NCBI GenBank assembly: GCA_963558965.1 | Contig: CAUWIT010000002.1 | Location: forward strand, 1-64,000 | Source of the DNA: Gallibacter sp963558965 | Lineage (GTDB): Bacteria; Bacillota; Clostridia; Peptostreptococcales; Anaerovoracaceae | Direction of reading: 5' to 3' | DNA length: 64,000 nt | Notes under the pieces: generated by a model | Database searches by the model: none | Told to the model about the DNA's origin: nothing | What the model saw: only the letters and a program-made list of their open reading frames with translations | Shown here: positions 44,553 to 52,286 of the stretch, piece by piece | How the letters are laid out: every line of letters begins with the position of its first letter | How positions within the stretch are numbered: position 1 is the stretch's first letter | Program-made: the position numbers and the translations under genes

Positions 44553-44561
44553 AAAAAAGAA

Positions 44562-44577
44562 GGTTTCACGTGAAACA
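44562..44577. other. parS: Second parS site
   Basis: GGTTTCACGTGAAACA differs from the consensus only at the first base. The GTG start of the next gene lies inside it, at the CACGTG centre, so ParB bound here would cover the ribosome binding site DNA. Confidence 0.85.
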
Positions 44578-45091
44578 ATTTGAAAAACGAGTTAATAAGT
44601 TGCTTTTAGAAGTTATAGATGAAGCAAAGTCTGTAGGAATACCAATATCAAGCAATATAAATTTAAATGTAATAATAAATACAAGAGCAAAAAATAGATT
44701 TGGAGCTTGCAGAAGAAAAATAATAAATAATAAGGAGCACTTCCAAATTGAAATAGGAAGTGCTTTAAATATTTGTACTGATTTTCAAATAAAAAGTGTA
44801 CTTGCTCACGAAATATTGCATACTTGTTCAAGATGCTATAATCACGGGCAGACATGGAAAGCTTACAGTGATATATTAAATAAAAAATACAAATACCAAA
44901 TTAAAAGGGTATCGGATCCCAAAGAATTTAATATACAAAATATACAAAAGGAAGTAAAGTACAGATATAAAATTATCTGCACAAAATGCGGAAATGAAAT
45001 ATATAGACAAAAAAGAACAAAAGTTATAGACAATATAGAAAACTACCGATGCAAATGTGGCGGTAGATTAAAAGTAGAAAAAATAAACTAG
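44570..45091 (+). CDS. SprT-like zinc metalloprotease-type protein
   Basis: A 173-aa SprT/SprT-like domain protein. HEILHTCSRCYNHGQTWKAY carries the HExxH zinc-binding motif and a third His, and the C-terminus has a zinc ribbon (CTKCGNE and CKCGGRL). Related SPRTN proteins cut DNA-protein crosslinks; bacterial members are poorly studied. The start is a GTG within the parS site, with AGAAGG upstream. Confidence 0.8.
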   Translation: MKQFEKRVNKLLLEVIDEAKSVGIPISSNINLNVIINTRAKNRFGACRRKIINNKEHFQIEIGSALNICTDFQIKSVLAHEILHTCSRCYNHGQTWKAYSDILNKKYKYQIKRVSDPKEFNIQNIQKEVKYRYKIICTKCGNEIYRQKRTKVIDNIENYRCKCGGRLKVEKIN

Positions 45092-45107
45092 TTTGTGAGG
45101 AAATAAA

Positions 45108-45734
45108 ATGAAGATAATAGATATGAATATAAGGGAATACATGGATGTATTAAAAACAGATGCACCAGCACCTGGTGGCGGTGGTGTAAGTGGTATAACA
45201 GCAGCACAAGGAATTTCACTTACATTGATGGTATTGTCACTGACACTTGGAAAAGAAAAATATAAAGAATATGAAGAAGATAATCGCAAAATAAATGAAA
45301 AATGCAAGGAAATATATAATGAATTATTAGAAGCTGCCGATAATGATAAAGAAGCATTTATAAAATTATCAGAAGCATATAAACTACCAAATGGAACAGA
45401 AGAACAAAAAGCCTATAAAAAGAAAGTGATAGGAGATGTATCAGTAGGAGCAACAGAAGCGCCATTCCGCGTTATGGAGCTTGCATATGATGCACTTGTT
45501 TTAACTGAAAAAATCGTTGGAAAATCAAATAAAATGGCATCAAGTGATCTTGGAGTTGCAGCCGCATGTCTAAAATCAGCATCATTAAGCGCTTGGCTAA
45601 ATGTAAAAATAAATATTCCTTATTTAAATGATGAAAAACTAAAAGAAAAGTTTAGCACAGAGGGAATTGAACTTATAGATAAAACAGAAAAATTGGCAGA
45701 CGATGTATATAAAAGGGTAGAGGAAGCGTTATGA
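45108..45734 (+). CDS. fchA: Formiminotetrahydrofolate cyclodeaminase
   Basis: A 208-aa four-helix protein beginning with the family motif APAPGGGGVSGITAAQGISL. It turns 5-formimino-tetrahydrofolate into 5,10-methenyl-tetrahydrofolate plus ammonia. The next gene, a formiminotransferase, overlaps by four bases, so the two substrates pass between paired enzymes. No histidine-degradation or other partner genes are adjacent. Confidence 0.9.
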   Translation: MKIIDMNIREYMDVLKTDAPAPGGGGVSGITAAQGISLTLMVLSLTLGKEKYKEYEEDNRKINEKCKEIYNELLEAADNDKEAFIKLSEAYKLPNGTEEQKAYKKKVIGDVSVGATEAPFRVMELAYDALVLTEKIVGKSNKMASSDLGVAAACLKSASLSAWLNVKINIPYLNDEKLKEKFSTEGIELIDKTEKLADDVYKRVEEAL

Positions 45735-46627
45735 TAAATAAATTAATTGAAAGTATACCAAATATTAGTGAAGGCAGGGATTTGGAAATAGTAGAGAAAA
45801 TCGTTGATCAAGTGAGAACCACAGCTGGATGTATTTTGATGGATTACAGTTCAGATGAAAATCACAACAGATCAGTGATTACATATATGGGAACTCCTGA
45901 AGCAGTGGAAGAAGCAAGTGTTAAAATTGCTGCAAAAGCTGCTGAACTAATAGATTTGAAAAAACATAAAGGAGAGCATCCTCGTATGGGAGCAGTTGAT
46001 GTTATGCCATTTGTGCCAATTAGAAATGCAGATATGGAAGAATGTATAAAATTATCTGAGAGGGTTGGTAAAAAAATAGCAGATCAGTGTAAAATTCCAG
46101 TATTTTTGTATGAAGAATCAGCAAAGAAAAAAGATCGAAAAAATCTTGCAAACATAAGAAAAGGCGGATTTGAACAGATGCAAAATAAAATCGATGAAGG
46201 ATTTACTCCTGATTTTGGCGGAAATACAATTAATCCAACTGCTGGAGTTGTTGCAGTTGGCGCAAGAAAACCTCTAATAGCATTTAACGCACAGTTAAAT
46301 ACTTCAGATGTTGAAATAGCAAAGAAAATTAGTAAAAAAATAAGGGAGTCAAGCGGTGGACTTCCTTGTGTTAAGGCAATTGGAATAATGCTTGAAAGTA
46401 AAAATATTGCACAGGTCTCAATGAATTTAACAGACTATACTGTAACTCCGCCCCATATTGTAGTTGAGGCTATAAAAGAAGAAGCAAAAAAATACAATGT
46501 AGAAGTGACAGGTACAGAACTAATAGGACTTATGCCGATGGAAGCATTAATAAAGGCCGGAGCGTATTATTTGCAAATAGAAGATTTTGATGAAGAAAAA
46601 AGAGTCATAGAAGAATTTTTGCTATAA
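45731..46627 (+). CDS. ftcD: Glutamate formiminotransferase
   Basis: A 298-aa enzyme with SIPNISEGRDLEIVEKIVDQV at the N-terminus, HPRMGAVDVMPFVPI and ARKPLIAFNAQLNT in the middle. It transfers the formimino group of formiminoglutamate to tetrahydrofolate. The two-gene arrangement is common in clostridia, unlike the fused mammalian enzyme. Confidence 0.9.
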   Translation: MINKLIESIPNISEGRDLEIVEKIVDQVRTTAGCILMDYSSDENHNRSVITYMGTPEAVEEASVKIAAKAAELIDLKKHKGEHPRMGAVDVMPFVPIRNADMEECIKLSERVGKKIADQCKIPVFLYEESAKKKDRKNLANIRKGGFEQMQNKIDEGFTPDFGGNTINPTAGVVAVGARKPLIAFNAQLNTSDVEIAKKISKKIRESSGGLPCVKAIGIMLESKNIAQVSMNLTDYTVTPPHIVVEAIKEEAKKYNVEVTGTELIGLMPMEALIKAGAYYLQIEDFDEEKRVIEEFLL

Positions 46628-46671
46628 TTTGAAAAAATTGATGAAAAGTGGTATCATAAGAATATGAATTT

Positions 46672-46747
46672 GCCTCCGTAGCTCAGGGGATAGAGCGTCG
46701 GTTTCCTAAACCGTGCGTCGGATGTTCGAATCATCTCGGGGGTGCCA
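46672..46747 (+). tRNA. tRNA-Arg (anticodon CCU)
   Basis: A complete cloverleaf of 76 nt. The acceptor arm pairs GCCTCCG with CGGGGGT (two wobbles). The D arm, the anticodon stem CGGTT/AACCG with loop TTCCTAA, and a T arm with TTCGAAT are present. CCA is encoded. The anticodon reads AGG, a rare Arg codon. It follows ftcD and is followed by a terminator and then the Abi gene on the opposite strand. Confidence 0.95.
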
Positions 46748-46751
46748 CTTT

Positions 46752-46794
46752 AAAAACCGCTAACCCTTTGATTTACAAAGAGTAAGCGGTTTTT
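46752..46794. terminator. Terminator after tRNA-Arg
   Basis: AAAAACCGCT and its complement with an inner CTTTG/CAAAG stem, followed by T on the plus strand. The A run on its left gives the mirrored strand a T run too. Confidence 0.85.
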
Positions 46795-46834
46795 ATTTTT
46801 CAAAATATATTTGTAATATTATCATCATTTTGTC

Positions 46835-47770
46835 TTATTTTAATTGATTTTTTAAATCTTTCCAATTTTCAGGGAATCCCATCATTTCTAAAATATCATC
46901 TGTTGTTATGACATATAATGGTTTTTCTACTTTTTTTATTGCGTTTTCTATTCTTTGCATCATTCTTGTAAATTTGGTTTTAGAAAGAAGAGGTTTTAAG
47001 GCAATCAATAAAGCAAATAAATCTCTTTTGCCACATACAGGTTCATCATTTTTACGTGCTATACCTAATTTATCATGATAACTAAGAGTAACAATTGGAT
47101 TTTTACTTCTATAGCAATAAATTCTATTGCCATGTGCACAAAAATTACGTACAGAAGAAATATAAAATAGTAAACTCTCAAGTTCTTTATCATTAAGATG
47201 AAATATTTTAGATACTGATTGTCTATCTTCAGTTTTCATTAAACTATAGAACTTACTGACAGTTCCTAAGGTTAAAACATTATTTAGTATCCATAATGGA
47301 ATATAACCATAGTTTGATAAATAATGAGAAATACTTGGATCTTTCGAAGCTTGAGCAATTTGTCGTTGTATTAATGCAATTAAGTTAACAATTAGTGATG
47401 ATTGTTTTGTAGTATTAAAATTCTTATATAGCAGATAGTTATCATGACCATATTTCTCAGAAAAAACATGTGATATAAGATTTTTAATATTAGTTTCAAC
47501 TATCAAAATATTATCTAAAAGTATACTGCGCAATTGCTTATCTAAATCATAAACAGCATTAATTTGAGCGATAGTAGTTCCACTTTTAAAATGATCGCCA
47601 TTACTATTTTTATCTAAAAAAAGTTGTTTATATCCATTAATTAATTTATAGTATCCTACACGCTGCAAACATCTTCGTATATTAGCTTTTTCATTATCAT
47701 TGTTAGCTGATAATCCACGATTTATTAAAAGATTAACTTGCTCATTATAATCTTTGAAAACTTTATCCAT
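46835..47770 (-). CDS. Abi_2 (AbiD/AbiF-like) HEPN abortive-infection protein
   Basis: A 311-aa protein. The N-terminal pattern with VGYYKLINGYKQLF and YDLDKQLRSILLDNILIVETNIKNLISHVF matches Abi_2. The HEPN-type RNFCAH (R208-x4-H213) offers the RNase-like active site. The start was placed at the ATG preceded by GGAGAT; the ATG 15 bases upstream has none and starts within the T run of the terminator. It is an isolated, opposite-strand gene next to a tRNA, as expected for a laterally gained defence gene. Its leader carries a strong terminator-like RNA. Confidence 0.8.
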   Translation of the reverse strand: MDKVFKDYNEQVNLLINRGLSANNDNEKANIRRCLQRVGYYKLINGYKQLFLDKNSNGDHFKSGTTIAQINAVYDLDKQLRSILLDNILIVETNIKNLISHVFSEKYGHDNYLLYKNFNTTKQSSLIVNLIALIQRQIAQASKDPSISHYLSNYGYIPLWILNNVLTLGTVSKFYSLMKTEDRQSVSKIFHLNDKELESLLFYISSVRNFCAHGNRIYCYRSKNPIVTLSYHDKLGIARKNDEPVCGKRDLFALLIALKPLLSKTKFTRMMQRIENAIKKVEKPLYVITTDDILEMMGFPENWKDLKNQLK

Positions 47771-47785
47771 ATTAGATATCTCCAT

Positions 47786-47861
47786 AAAAAAAGACCCCGG
47801 GCCCGAAGGCTACCGGAGTACGTTCCAAAATTAATATACAAAACTCTTTTTTGTATATTAA
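47786..47861 (-). ncRNA. Two-hairpin RNA upstream of the Abi gene, ending in a terminator
   Basis: On the minus strand a 13-bp hairpin (TTAATATACAAAA and complement, loop AAGAG, 47831-47861) is followed by a GC-rich hairpin (47794-47819) with ACTCCGG paired to CCGGGGT, a TA bulge, and a GCC/GGC stem capped by TTCG. Seven T then end one base before the Abi reading frame. A TTGACT/TATTAT promoter lies just upstream. The predicted product is about 75 nt. An RNA motif upstream of abiF genes has been published; this looks like an example, but I cannot confirm the match. Confidence 0.65.
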
Positions 47862-47889
47862 TAATAACATTCAAAAATTAATAAGTCAA
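47861..47889 (-). promoter_or_regulatory. Promoter of the Abi RNA and gene
   Basis: TTGACT and TATTAT are 17 bases apart on the minus strand. An inverted repeat at 47869-47903 (ATTCAAAAATTAAT and an almost exact complement) overlaps the -35 box and may be an operator. The rest of the gap to trxA is AT-rich; TATAAT at 48045 is a probable trxA -10 box. Confidence 0.6.
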
Positions 47890-48105
47890 TTAATTTTTTG
47901 AATTTATACATTGCTATATATTAATGTTGATAATATAAAACAAATCCTGTCAAAAAGCAACATGAAAATTCAATAAATAATAAGGAAAAAGCCCATCGAC
48001 TGGCAACAAATATAAGTTAAAAGTTTAATCACAAAAAAATGTGGTATAATAGAGCTAACTTAAAAAAATGATTTTCTCATAAGATGGGAATAAGGAGGAG
48101 TAAAA

Positions 48106-48408
48106 ATGGCAATTAATATAACAAAAGATAACTTCGAATTAGAAGTTTTAAAATCAGATAAACCAGTACTTGTAGATTTTTGGGCAGCATGGTGTGGCCC
48201 ATGTAAGATGTTATCACCAGTAATTGATGAAATCTCATCAGAGCAGGAAGACATCAAAGTATGTAAGATAAATATCGATGAACAGCCAGAGTTAGCTCAG
48301 CAATTTGGAGTAATGAGCATACCAACTCTAATCGTATTTAAAGACGGAGAAGTTGCAAATAAAACTGTAGGAGTTCAGCCAAAAGAACAAATTTTAGCAT
48401 TGCTTTAG
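48106..48408 (+). CDS. trxA: Thioredoxin
   Basis: A 100-aa thioredoxin with the active site AAWCGPCKML at about residues 25-34 and the cis-Pro loop SIPTLIVFKDGE. It reduces protein disulfides. GGAGGAG precedes its start. Confidence 0.95.
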   Translation: MAINITKDNFELEVLKSDKPVLVDFWAAWCGPCKMLSPVIDEISSEQEDIKVCKINIDEQPELAQQFGVMSIPTLIVFKDGEVANKTVGVQPKEQILALL

Positions 48409-48455
48409 TAGTGATTTAGTAATAAACTAAAAATATATGCTAAAAGGAGAGAAAA

Positions 48456-48932
48456 ATGGCAAAAAAAGTATTGTACATAAACGGAAAATTTTATAATAAG
48501 GAGTCTGCATTTGCAGATTCCTTGTTGTGTTGTGATGGATTTATTGAAGAAGTAATTTTAAATCCAATGGATGTTGAAAAACACAAAGAAAATGCAGATG
48601 AAATTGTTGATCTAAATGGCAGATATGCATATCCGGATTTTTGTGGTTTTATTGAAGAAGTCGAGTACGATTTTTCAGAAAGCGGAGAAGATATGCTAAA
48701 TATCTACGATAAAAAAATGGCGAAAAAAATCTTAAACGAAGAATATGATAAGTACCTTGAAAAAGGGGAAAAGGCTAATTTCGCTGTATATGATATGGAT
48801 CTAATAAAAAATACGGATATTCAAAAGACACCACCTGCTAGGATGTTAATAGTAAATGGTGAAGTGTATTACGATGAAGAAGATTTTGCAGAACAACAAT
48901 TTTATACATTGATGATGTCACAGCAATTTTAA
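48456..48932 (+). CDS. Barrel-less amidohydrolase-like protein
   Basis: A 158-aa protein. The N-terminal half (VLYINGKFYN ... VDLNGRYAYPDF) resembles the beta-sandwich start of YtcJ-type amidohydrolases, and the C-terminal part (KGEKANFAVYDMDLIKNTDIQKTPPARMLIVNGEVYYDEED) resembles the sandwich end. The catalytic barrel between them, usually some 300 or more residues, is missing and replaced by an acidic linker. It cannot be that enzyme. It follows trxA by 47 bases with GGAGAG upstream. The function is unknown. Confidence 0.5.
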   Translation: MAKKVLYINGKFYNKESAFADSLLCCDGFIEEVILNPMDVEKHKENADEIVDLNGRYAYPDFCGFIEEVEYDFSESGEDMLNIYDKKMAKKILNEEYDKYLEKGEKANFAVYDMDLIKNTDIQKTPPARMLIVNGEVYYDEEDFAEQQFYTLMMSQQF

Positions 48933-49030
48933 AAAAGTCATTCTTGATAAAAGAGAATGGGAGGATTATAAGAAATGGTATATGTAAAATTATACCATTT
49001 TTTTATTTTTGATTTTTTTACATATAAGTG

Positions 49031-49058
49031 TTGACAATTGAGTATATAGTGCTATAAT
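49031..49058 (+). promoter_or_regulatory. Promoter of feoA
   Basis: TTGACA and TATAAT, both perfect, with 16 bases between them. The feo operator-like palindrome follows immediately. Confidence 0.8.
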
Positions 49059-49068
49059 CGTAATGTAA

Positions 49069-49084
49069 GTTAAGACTAACTAAC
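49069..49084. promoter_or_regulatory. Iron-regulator operator-like palindrome, site 1
   Basis: GTTAAGACTAACTAAC fits GTTAR-N6-YTAAC, a DtxR-family type arrangement, just downstream of the feoA -10 box. Three more copies with the same geometry lie at 49400, 51738 and 51765. Confidence 0.65.
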
Positions 49085-49136
49085 ACACGAATATTTAATT
49101 TAAAACATGAAAAGTAAAAGAAAGTAGGTGAACACG

Positions 49137-49349
49137 ATGAATTTATTAGAAGCAGTAATCGGGGAAACTTACCAGATTGCAGACATTGTTACAGAGGACG
49201 AAGAGCTTGAGCAGTTCCTATTTAGATTGGGCTGCTACAGTGGAGAAGAGATCACAGTAGTTTCAAAAAAGAAAAAAAATCTAGTTGTATCAATTAAGGA
49301 TGGTAGATACAATATTGATGACGGTATAGCGGGAGCTATTATTGTCTAG
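49137..49349 (+). CDS. feoA: FeoA ferrous iron transport accessory protein
   Basis: A 70-aa SH3-like FeoA domain (GETYQIADIVTEDEELEQFLFRLGCYSGEEITVVSKKKKN). FeoA supports the FeoB channel. The ATG was chosen because AGGTG lies six bases before it. It precedes feoB by 141 bases. Confidence 0.85.
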   Translation: MNLLEAVIGETYQIADIVTEDEELEQFLFRLGCYSGEEITVVSKKKKNLVVSIKDGRYNIDDGIAGAIIV

Positions 49350-49399
49350 TAAATTTAAATAAAAAGGTGATCTAGTGTCACTATTTTTTAAAACCATAG

Positions 49400-49415
49400 G
49401 TTAGTATTGATTAAC
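49400..49415. promoter_or_regulatory. Iron-regulator operator-like palindrome, site 2
   Basis: GTTAGTATTGATTAAC between feoA and feoB has the same 16-bp geometry as the feoA site. Confidence 0.55.
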
Positions 49416-49490
49416 TAACTGAAATGGACAAAAGATATAAATTATGATAGTTGATATAAAGGGTTTGACTAGAGAGATGGAGGATACTAA

Positions 49491-51497
49491 ATGAGAATTG
49501 CATTTGCAGGTAACCCAAACAGTGGTAAGACTACGATGTACAATGCTCTTACGGGAGCTCACGAGCATGTAGGAAACTGGGCTGGTGTTACAGTAGGAAA
49601 AAAGGAAAAAGAATTAAAAAAGGAATACGCTCAGGATGCTGTGGCTGTAGACCTACCTGGGGCATATTCTATGTCACCATTTACGCCGGAGGAAAGTATT
49701 ACATCAGGTTATGTAAGAGATGAAAATCCTGATGTTATTATAAATATTGTGGACGCTACAAATTTAAGCAGAAGTTTATTTTTCACTACTCAGTTGCTTG
49801 AGCTTGGTATACCTGTTGTTGTAGCTTTAAACAAAAGCGATATAAACGAAAAACAGGAAACAAAAATCGATGTTGATCTTTTATCAAAGAAACTAAATTG
49901 TCCTGTAATTACAACGGTTTCAACTGATAATAAAGGTTTAAAAGAGGTAGTGAAAGCGGCTGTATCTCAGGCTGGTAAAAATCAGACTGCGCCTTATTTG
50001 CAGGCTGATATAGATATGACTGATAAAAAAGCTGTTGATACGGAAGATAGAAAACGTTTTGCTTTTGTAAATAAGATTGTATCAGAGGTAGAAACTAGAA
50101 AAAAACTAACTAAGGAGCATAATTTCCAGGATAAAATAGATGCTATTTTAACTAACAAAGTTGCAGGTATTTTAATATTTGCAGTTGTTATGTTCGCAGT
50201 GTTTGATATTTCACAGGTTAGATTGGGACCATTGATCGCTAATTGGCTAGTGGGATGGATCGAGACATTCCAGGGCTATGTAGCAGGGCTACTTGAAAAC
50301 AGCTCGCCATTCTTGCAGGCACTTATTGCTGATGGTATCGTTGGCGGTGTTGGTGCTGTAGTAGGTTTCTTGCCCCTAGTTATGGTTATGTATTTCCTAA
50401 TGGCTTTGCTTGAGGATTGCGGATATATGGCACGTGTAAGTGTTGTTATGGACCCAATTTTTAAGAGAGTTGGGTTAAATGGTAAGTCAATTATACCTTT
50501 TGTTATTACAACTGGTTGTGGTATACCTGGTATTATGGCAAGCCGTACTATTAGAGATGACAGAGAGAGAAGAGCGACTGCAATGTTGGCTACATTTATG
50601 CCATGTGGAGCTAAAATCCCGGTTATTGCACTGTTTGCAGGTGTATTTTTTGCAGATGCTTCATGGGTAAGCACTTTGATGTACTTCTTTGGTATTTTCC
50701 TAATTTTTATGGGTGCTTTACTAATTAAAGTTATTACAGGTTATAAGTACAGAAAATCATTTTTCATTATGGAGATGCCTGAGTACAAGGTTCCAAGCCT
50801 TAAGAGAGGTTTCTTCTCAATGCTGGATCGTGCAAAGGCTTATATTATCAAGGCTGCTACAATTATCTTAGTATGTAACGCAGTTGTGCAGATTATGCAG
50901 AGCTTTGACTGGCATTTCAATCTTGTTCAGGAGGGAATGGAAGATACTTCTATCCTAGCAAGTATCGCAAGTCCGTTTGCTGTATTGTTGCTTCCGTTAG
51001 GTTTTGGAGCTTGGCAGCTTGCGGCAGCGGCGATTACAGGATTTATCGCTAAGGAAAATGTTGTAGGCACTTTAGCAGTTGTTTACAGTATTACAAATTT
51101 AATTAACACTGATAAATTAATTTTATCAGGAAGTGCAACTGAGGTTGCAGCAACTATGGGTCTAACATCAGCGGCAGCACTTGCTTATCTAATGTTTAAC
51201 CTATATACTCCACCTTGTTTCGCAGCAATTGGCGCTATGAACTCAGAATTACAGAGTAAAAAATGGCTATTTGGAGCAATTGGCTTACAGCTTGGAACAG
51301 GATATGTTGTGGCATTTCTTGTTTACCAGTTTGGAACTCTAATCGAGACAGGAAGCTTTGGAACAGCATTTGTTCCTGGTCTAATTGCAGTACTTGCAAT
51401 TTGCGCAGCAGTTGCGTATGTTGCGATTAGCTCAAGCAGAAAGGTTGCGGCAGAGTATGCTGAGCTTCACGTTAAAAAGGCAGGTGCTAGTGCATAA
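49491..51497 (+). CDS. feoB: FeoB ferrous iron transporter
   Basis: A 668-aa transporter. The N-terminal GTPase domain has GNPNSGKTTMYNALTG and DLPGAYSMSPFTPEE; the membrane part has two Gate repeats with GCGIPGIMASRTI and GAWQLAAAAITGFIAKENVVGTL. It imports Fe2+. Its stop codon overlaps the start of a Cys-rich peptide gene (TAATG). Confidence 0.96.
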   Translation: MRIAFAGNPNSGKTTMYNALTGAHEHVGNWAGVTVGKKEKELKKEYAQDAVAVDLPGAYSMSPFTPEESITSGYVRDENPDVIINIVDATNLSRSLFFTTQLLELGIPVVVALNKSDINEKQETKIDVDLLSKKLNCPVITTVSTDNKGLKEVVKAAVSQAGKNQTAPYLQADIDMTDKKAVDTEDRKRFAFVNKIVSEVETRKKLTKEHNFQDKIDAILTNKVAGILIFAVVMFAVFDISQVRLGPLIANWLVGWIETFQGYVAGLLENSSPFLQALIADGIVGGVGAVVGFLPLVMVMYFLMALLEDCGYMARVSVVMDPIFKRVGLNGKSIIPFVITTGCGIPGIMASRTIRDDRERRATAMLATFMPCGAKIPVIALFAGVFFADASWVSTLMYFFGIFLIFMGALLIKVITGYKYRKSFFIMEMPEYKVPSLKRGFFSMLDRAKAYIIKAATIILVCNAVVQIMQSFDWHFNLVQEGMEDTSILASIASPFAVLLLPLGFGAWQLAAAAITGFIAKENVVGTLAVVYSITNLINTDKLILSGSATEVAATMGLTSAAALAYLMFNLYTPPCFAAIGAMNSELQSKKWLFGAIGLQLGTGYVVAFLVYQFGTLIETGSFGTAFVPGLIAVLAICAAVAYVAISSSRKVAAEYAELHVKKAGASA

Positions 51498-51658
51498 TGG
51501 CTTCTGGAACTTTGACTACAATAATTGCTTCAATAGTAGTAATTGCTATTATCGGTGGTGCGATTGCGTACATCGTTAAGGAAAAGAAAAAAGGTGTTAA
51601 ATGTATAGGATGTTCAGCTGGTTGTAACTGTTCGTCTAAAAAAGGTTGCAGTAAATAA
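51497..51658 (+). CDS. FeoB-associated Cys-rich membrane peptide (copy 1)
   Basis: A 53-aa peptide with one membrane helix (residues 7-27, TIIASIVVIAIIGGAIAYIV), a KEKKK stop, and a Cys-rich tail with Cys at 36, 39, 43, 45 and 51. It starts within the feoB stop codon, so it is translated with feoB. The family is known from position and pattern beside feoB; its metal-binding role is likely but unproven. Confidence 0.8.
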   Translation: MASGTLTTIIASIVVIAIIGGAIAYIVKEKKKGVKCIGCSAGCNCSSKKGCSK

Positions 51659-51670
51659 CTTAAAATAACA

Positions 51671-51717
51671 ATATGTTGTCTATTAACAAAAATGTTGATG
51701 GACAGCATATTTTTTTT
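51671..51717 (+). terminator. Terminator of the feo operon
   Basis: ATATGTTGTC and its complement (one wobble) surround an inner hairpin and are followed by eight T. Confidence 0.85.
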
Positions 51718-51726
51718 ATAAAAGTG

Positions 51727-51755
51727 TTGACAACCGAGTTAGTCTGTGCTAACAT
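51727..51755 (+). promoter_or_regulatory. Promoter of the second Cys-rich peptide
   Basis: TTGACA and TAACAT with 17 bases between them. Operator site 3 overlaps the spacer and -10 box. Confidence 0.7.
51738..51753. promoter_or_regulatory. Iron-regulator operator-like palindrome, site 3
   Basis: GTTAGTCTGTGCTAAC: perfect GTTAG/CTAAC arms with a 6-base spacer, inside the promoter. Confidence 0.7.
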
Positions 51756-51764
51756 ATAGTTGTG

Positions 51765-51780
51765 GTTAGTGAAAGCTAAC
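51765..51780. promoter_or_regulatory. Iron-regulator operator-like palindrome, site 4
   Basis: GTTAGTGAAAGCTAAC, the same perfect arms and spacer as site 3, 27 bases farther on near the start of transcription. Confidence 0.7.
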
Positions 51781-51874
51781 TGTAATAAATAAAAGCCAAG
51801 AATTTTAAGATTGTCAACAAAATTATTTAAATCTCAACAACCTCTCATGTTTTAAATTGCATTTTACGGTATAT

Positions 51875-51949
51875 AAGGATTATACTAGATGTTAGTAAGG
51901 TGTAATCCTTGAAAATACAAGTTCTGGTTGGGGCACCCGAACTTGTATT
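51875..51949 (+). promoter_or_regulatory. Tandem-hairpin leader of the second Cys-rich peptide
   Basis: The 220-base leader holds two adjacent stems: AAGGATTATAC with its near-exact complement (51875-51910) and AATACAAGTTC with its exact complement (51914-51949), the latter capped by a 14-nt loop rich in G and C. They precede a GAAAGG ribosome binding site. I recognise no riboswitch class. The remainder of 51659-51973 holds only the terminator and promoter noted above. Confidence 0.5.
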
Positions 51950-51973
51950 ACTGGAAATGCGAAAGGAAAAATT

Positions 51974-52132
51974 ATGGGAAATATATTAGTTGGCATAATA
52001 CTTACAGTTGCAGTTGTGGTTGCAATTGAAAGTTTAGTAAAAAAGAAAAAGGAAGGCAAAAGTATTGGATGCGGTGGAGATTGCAGTAACTGCTTAAACA
52101 GTACATATTGCCAACCTAAAAATAAGTCATGA
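51974..52132 (+). CDS. FeoB-associated Cys-rich membrane peptide (copy 2)
   Basis: A 52-aa peptide with one membrane helix (residues 4-22), KKKKEGK, then IGCGGDCSNCLNSTYC with Cys at 33, 37, 40 and 46. It is related in layout to the peptide after feoB but has its own promoter, operators and a long leader. GAAAGG lies upstream of its ATG. Confidence 0.75.
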   Translation: MGNILVGIILTVAVVVAIESLVKKKKEGKSIGCGGDCSNCLNSTYCQPKNKS

Positions 52133-52188
52133 TCATTAATTGAAAGATCATTTGTAAATCAATCCTTTTGTTTGTTTAGAGCGAAAAG

Positions 52189-52215
52189 CACAAGTTTTAT
52201 AACTTGTGTTTTTTT
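52189..52215 (+). terminator. Terminator after the second Cys-rich peptide
   Basis: CACAAGTT and its exact complement around a 4-nt loop, followed by seven T. Confidence 0.85.
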
Positions 52216-52222
52216 ATATATA

Positions 52223-52252
52223 TTGCACATATGCTTATATACCGTATATAAT
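52223..52252 (+). promoter_or_regulatory. Promoter of the two-component system
   Basis: TTGCAC and TATAAT are 18 bases apart, about 35 bases before the response regulator start. Confidence 0.6.
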
Positions 52253-52286
52253 AATGTTATGTGAAATAACAAAGTAGGAGAAGAAT

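Noticed and set aside
46672..47770. Integrated phage or plasmid at tRNA-Arg
   Set aside because: The tRNA is followed by a single Abi gene with no integrase and no visible repeat of the tRNA 3' end, so only a small insertion can be argued.
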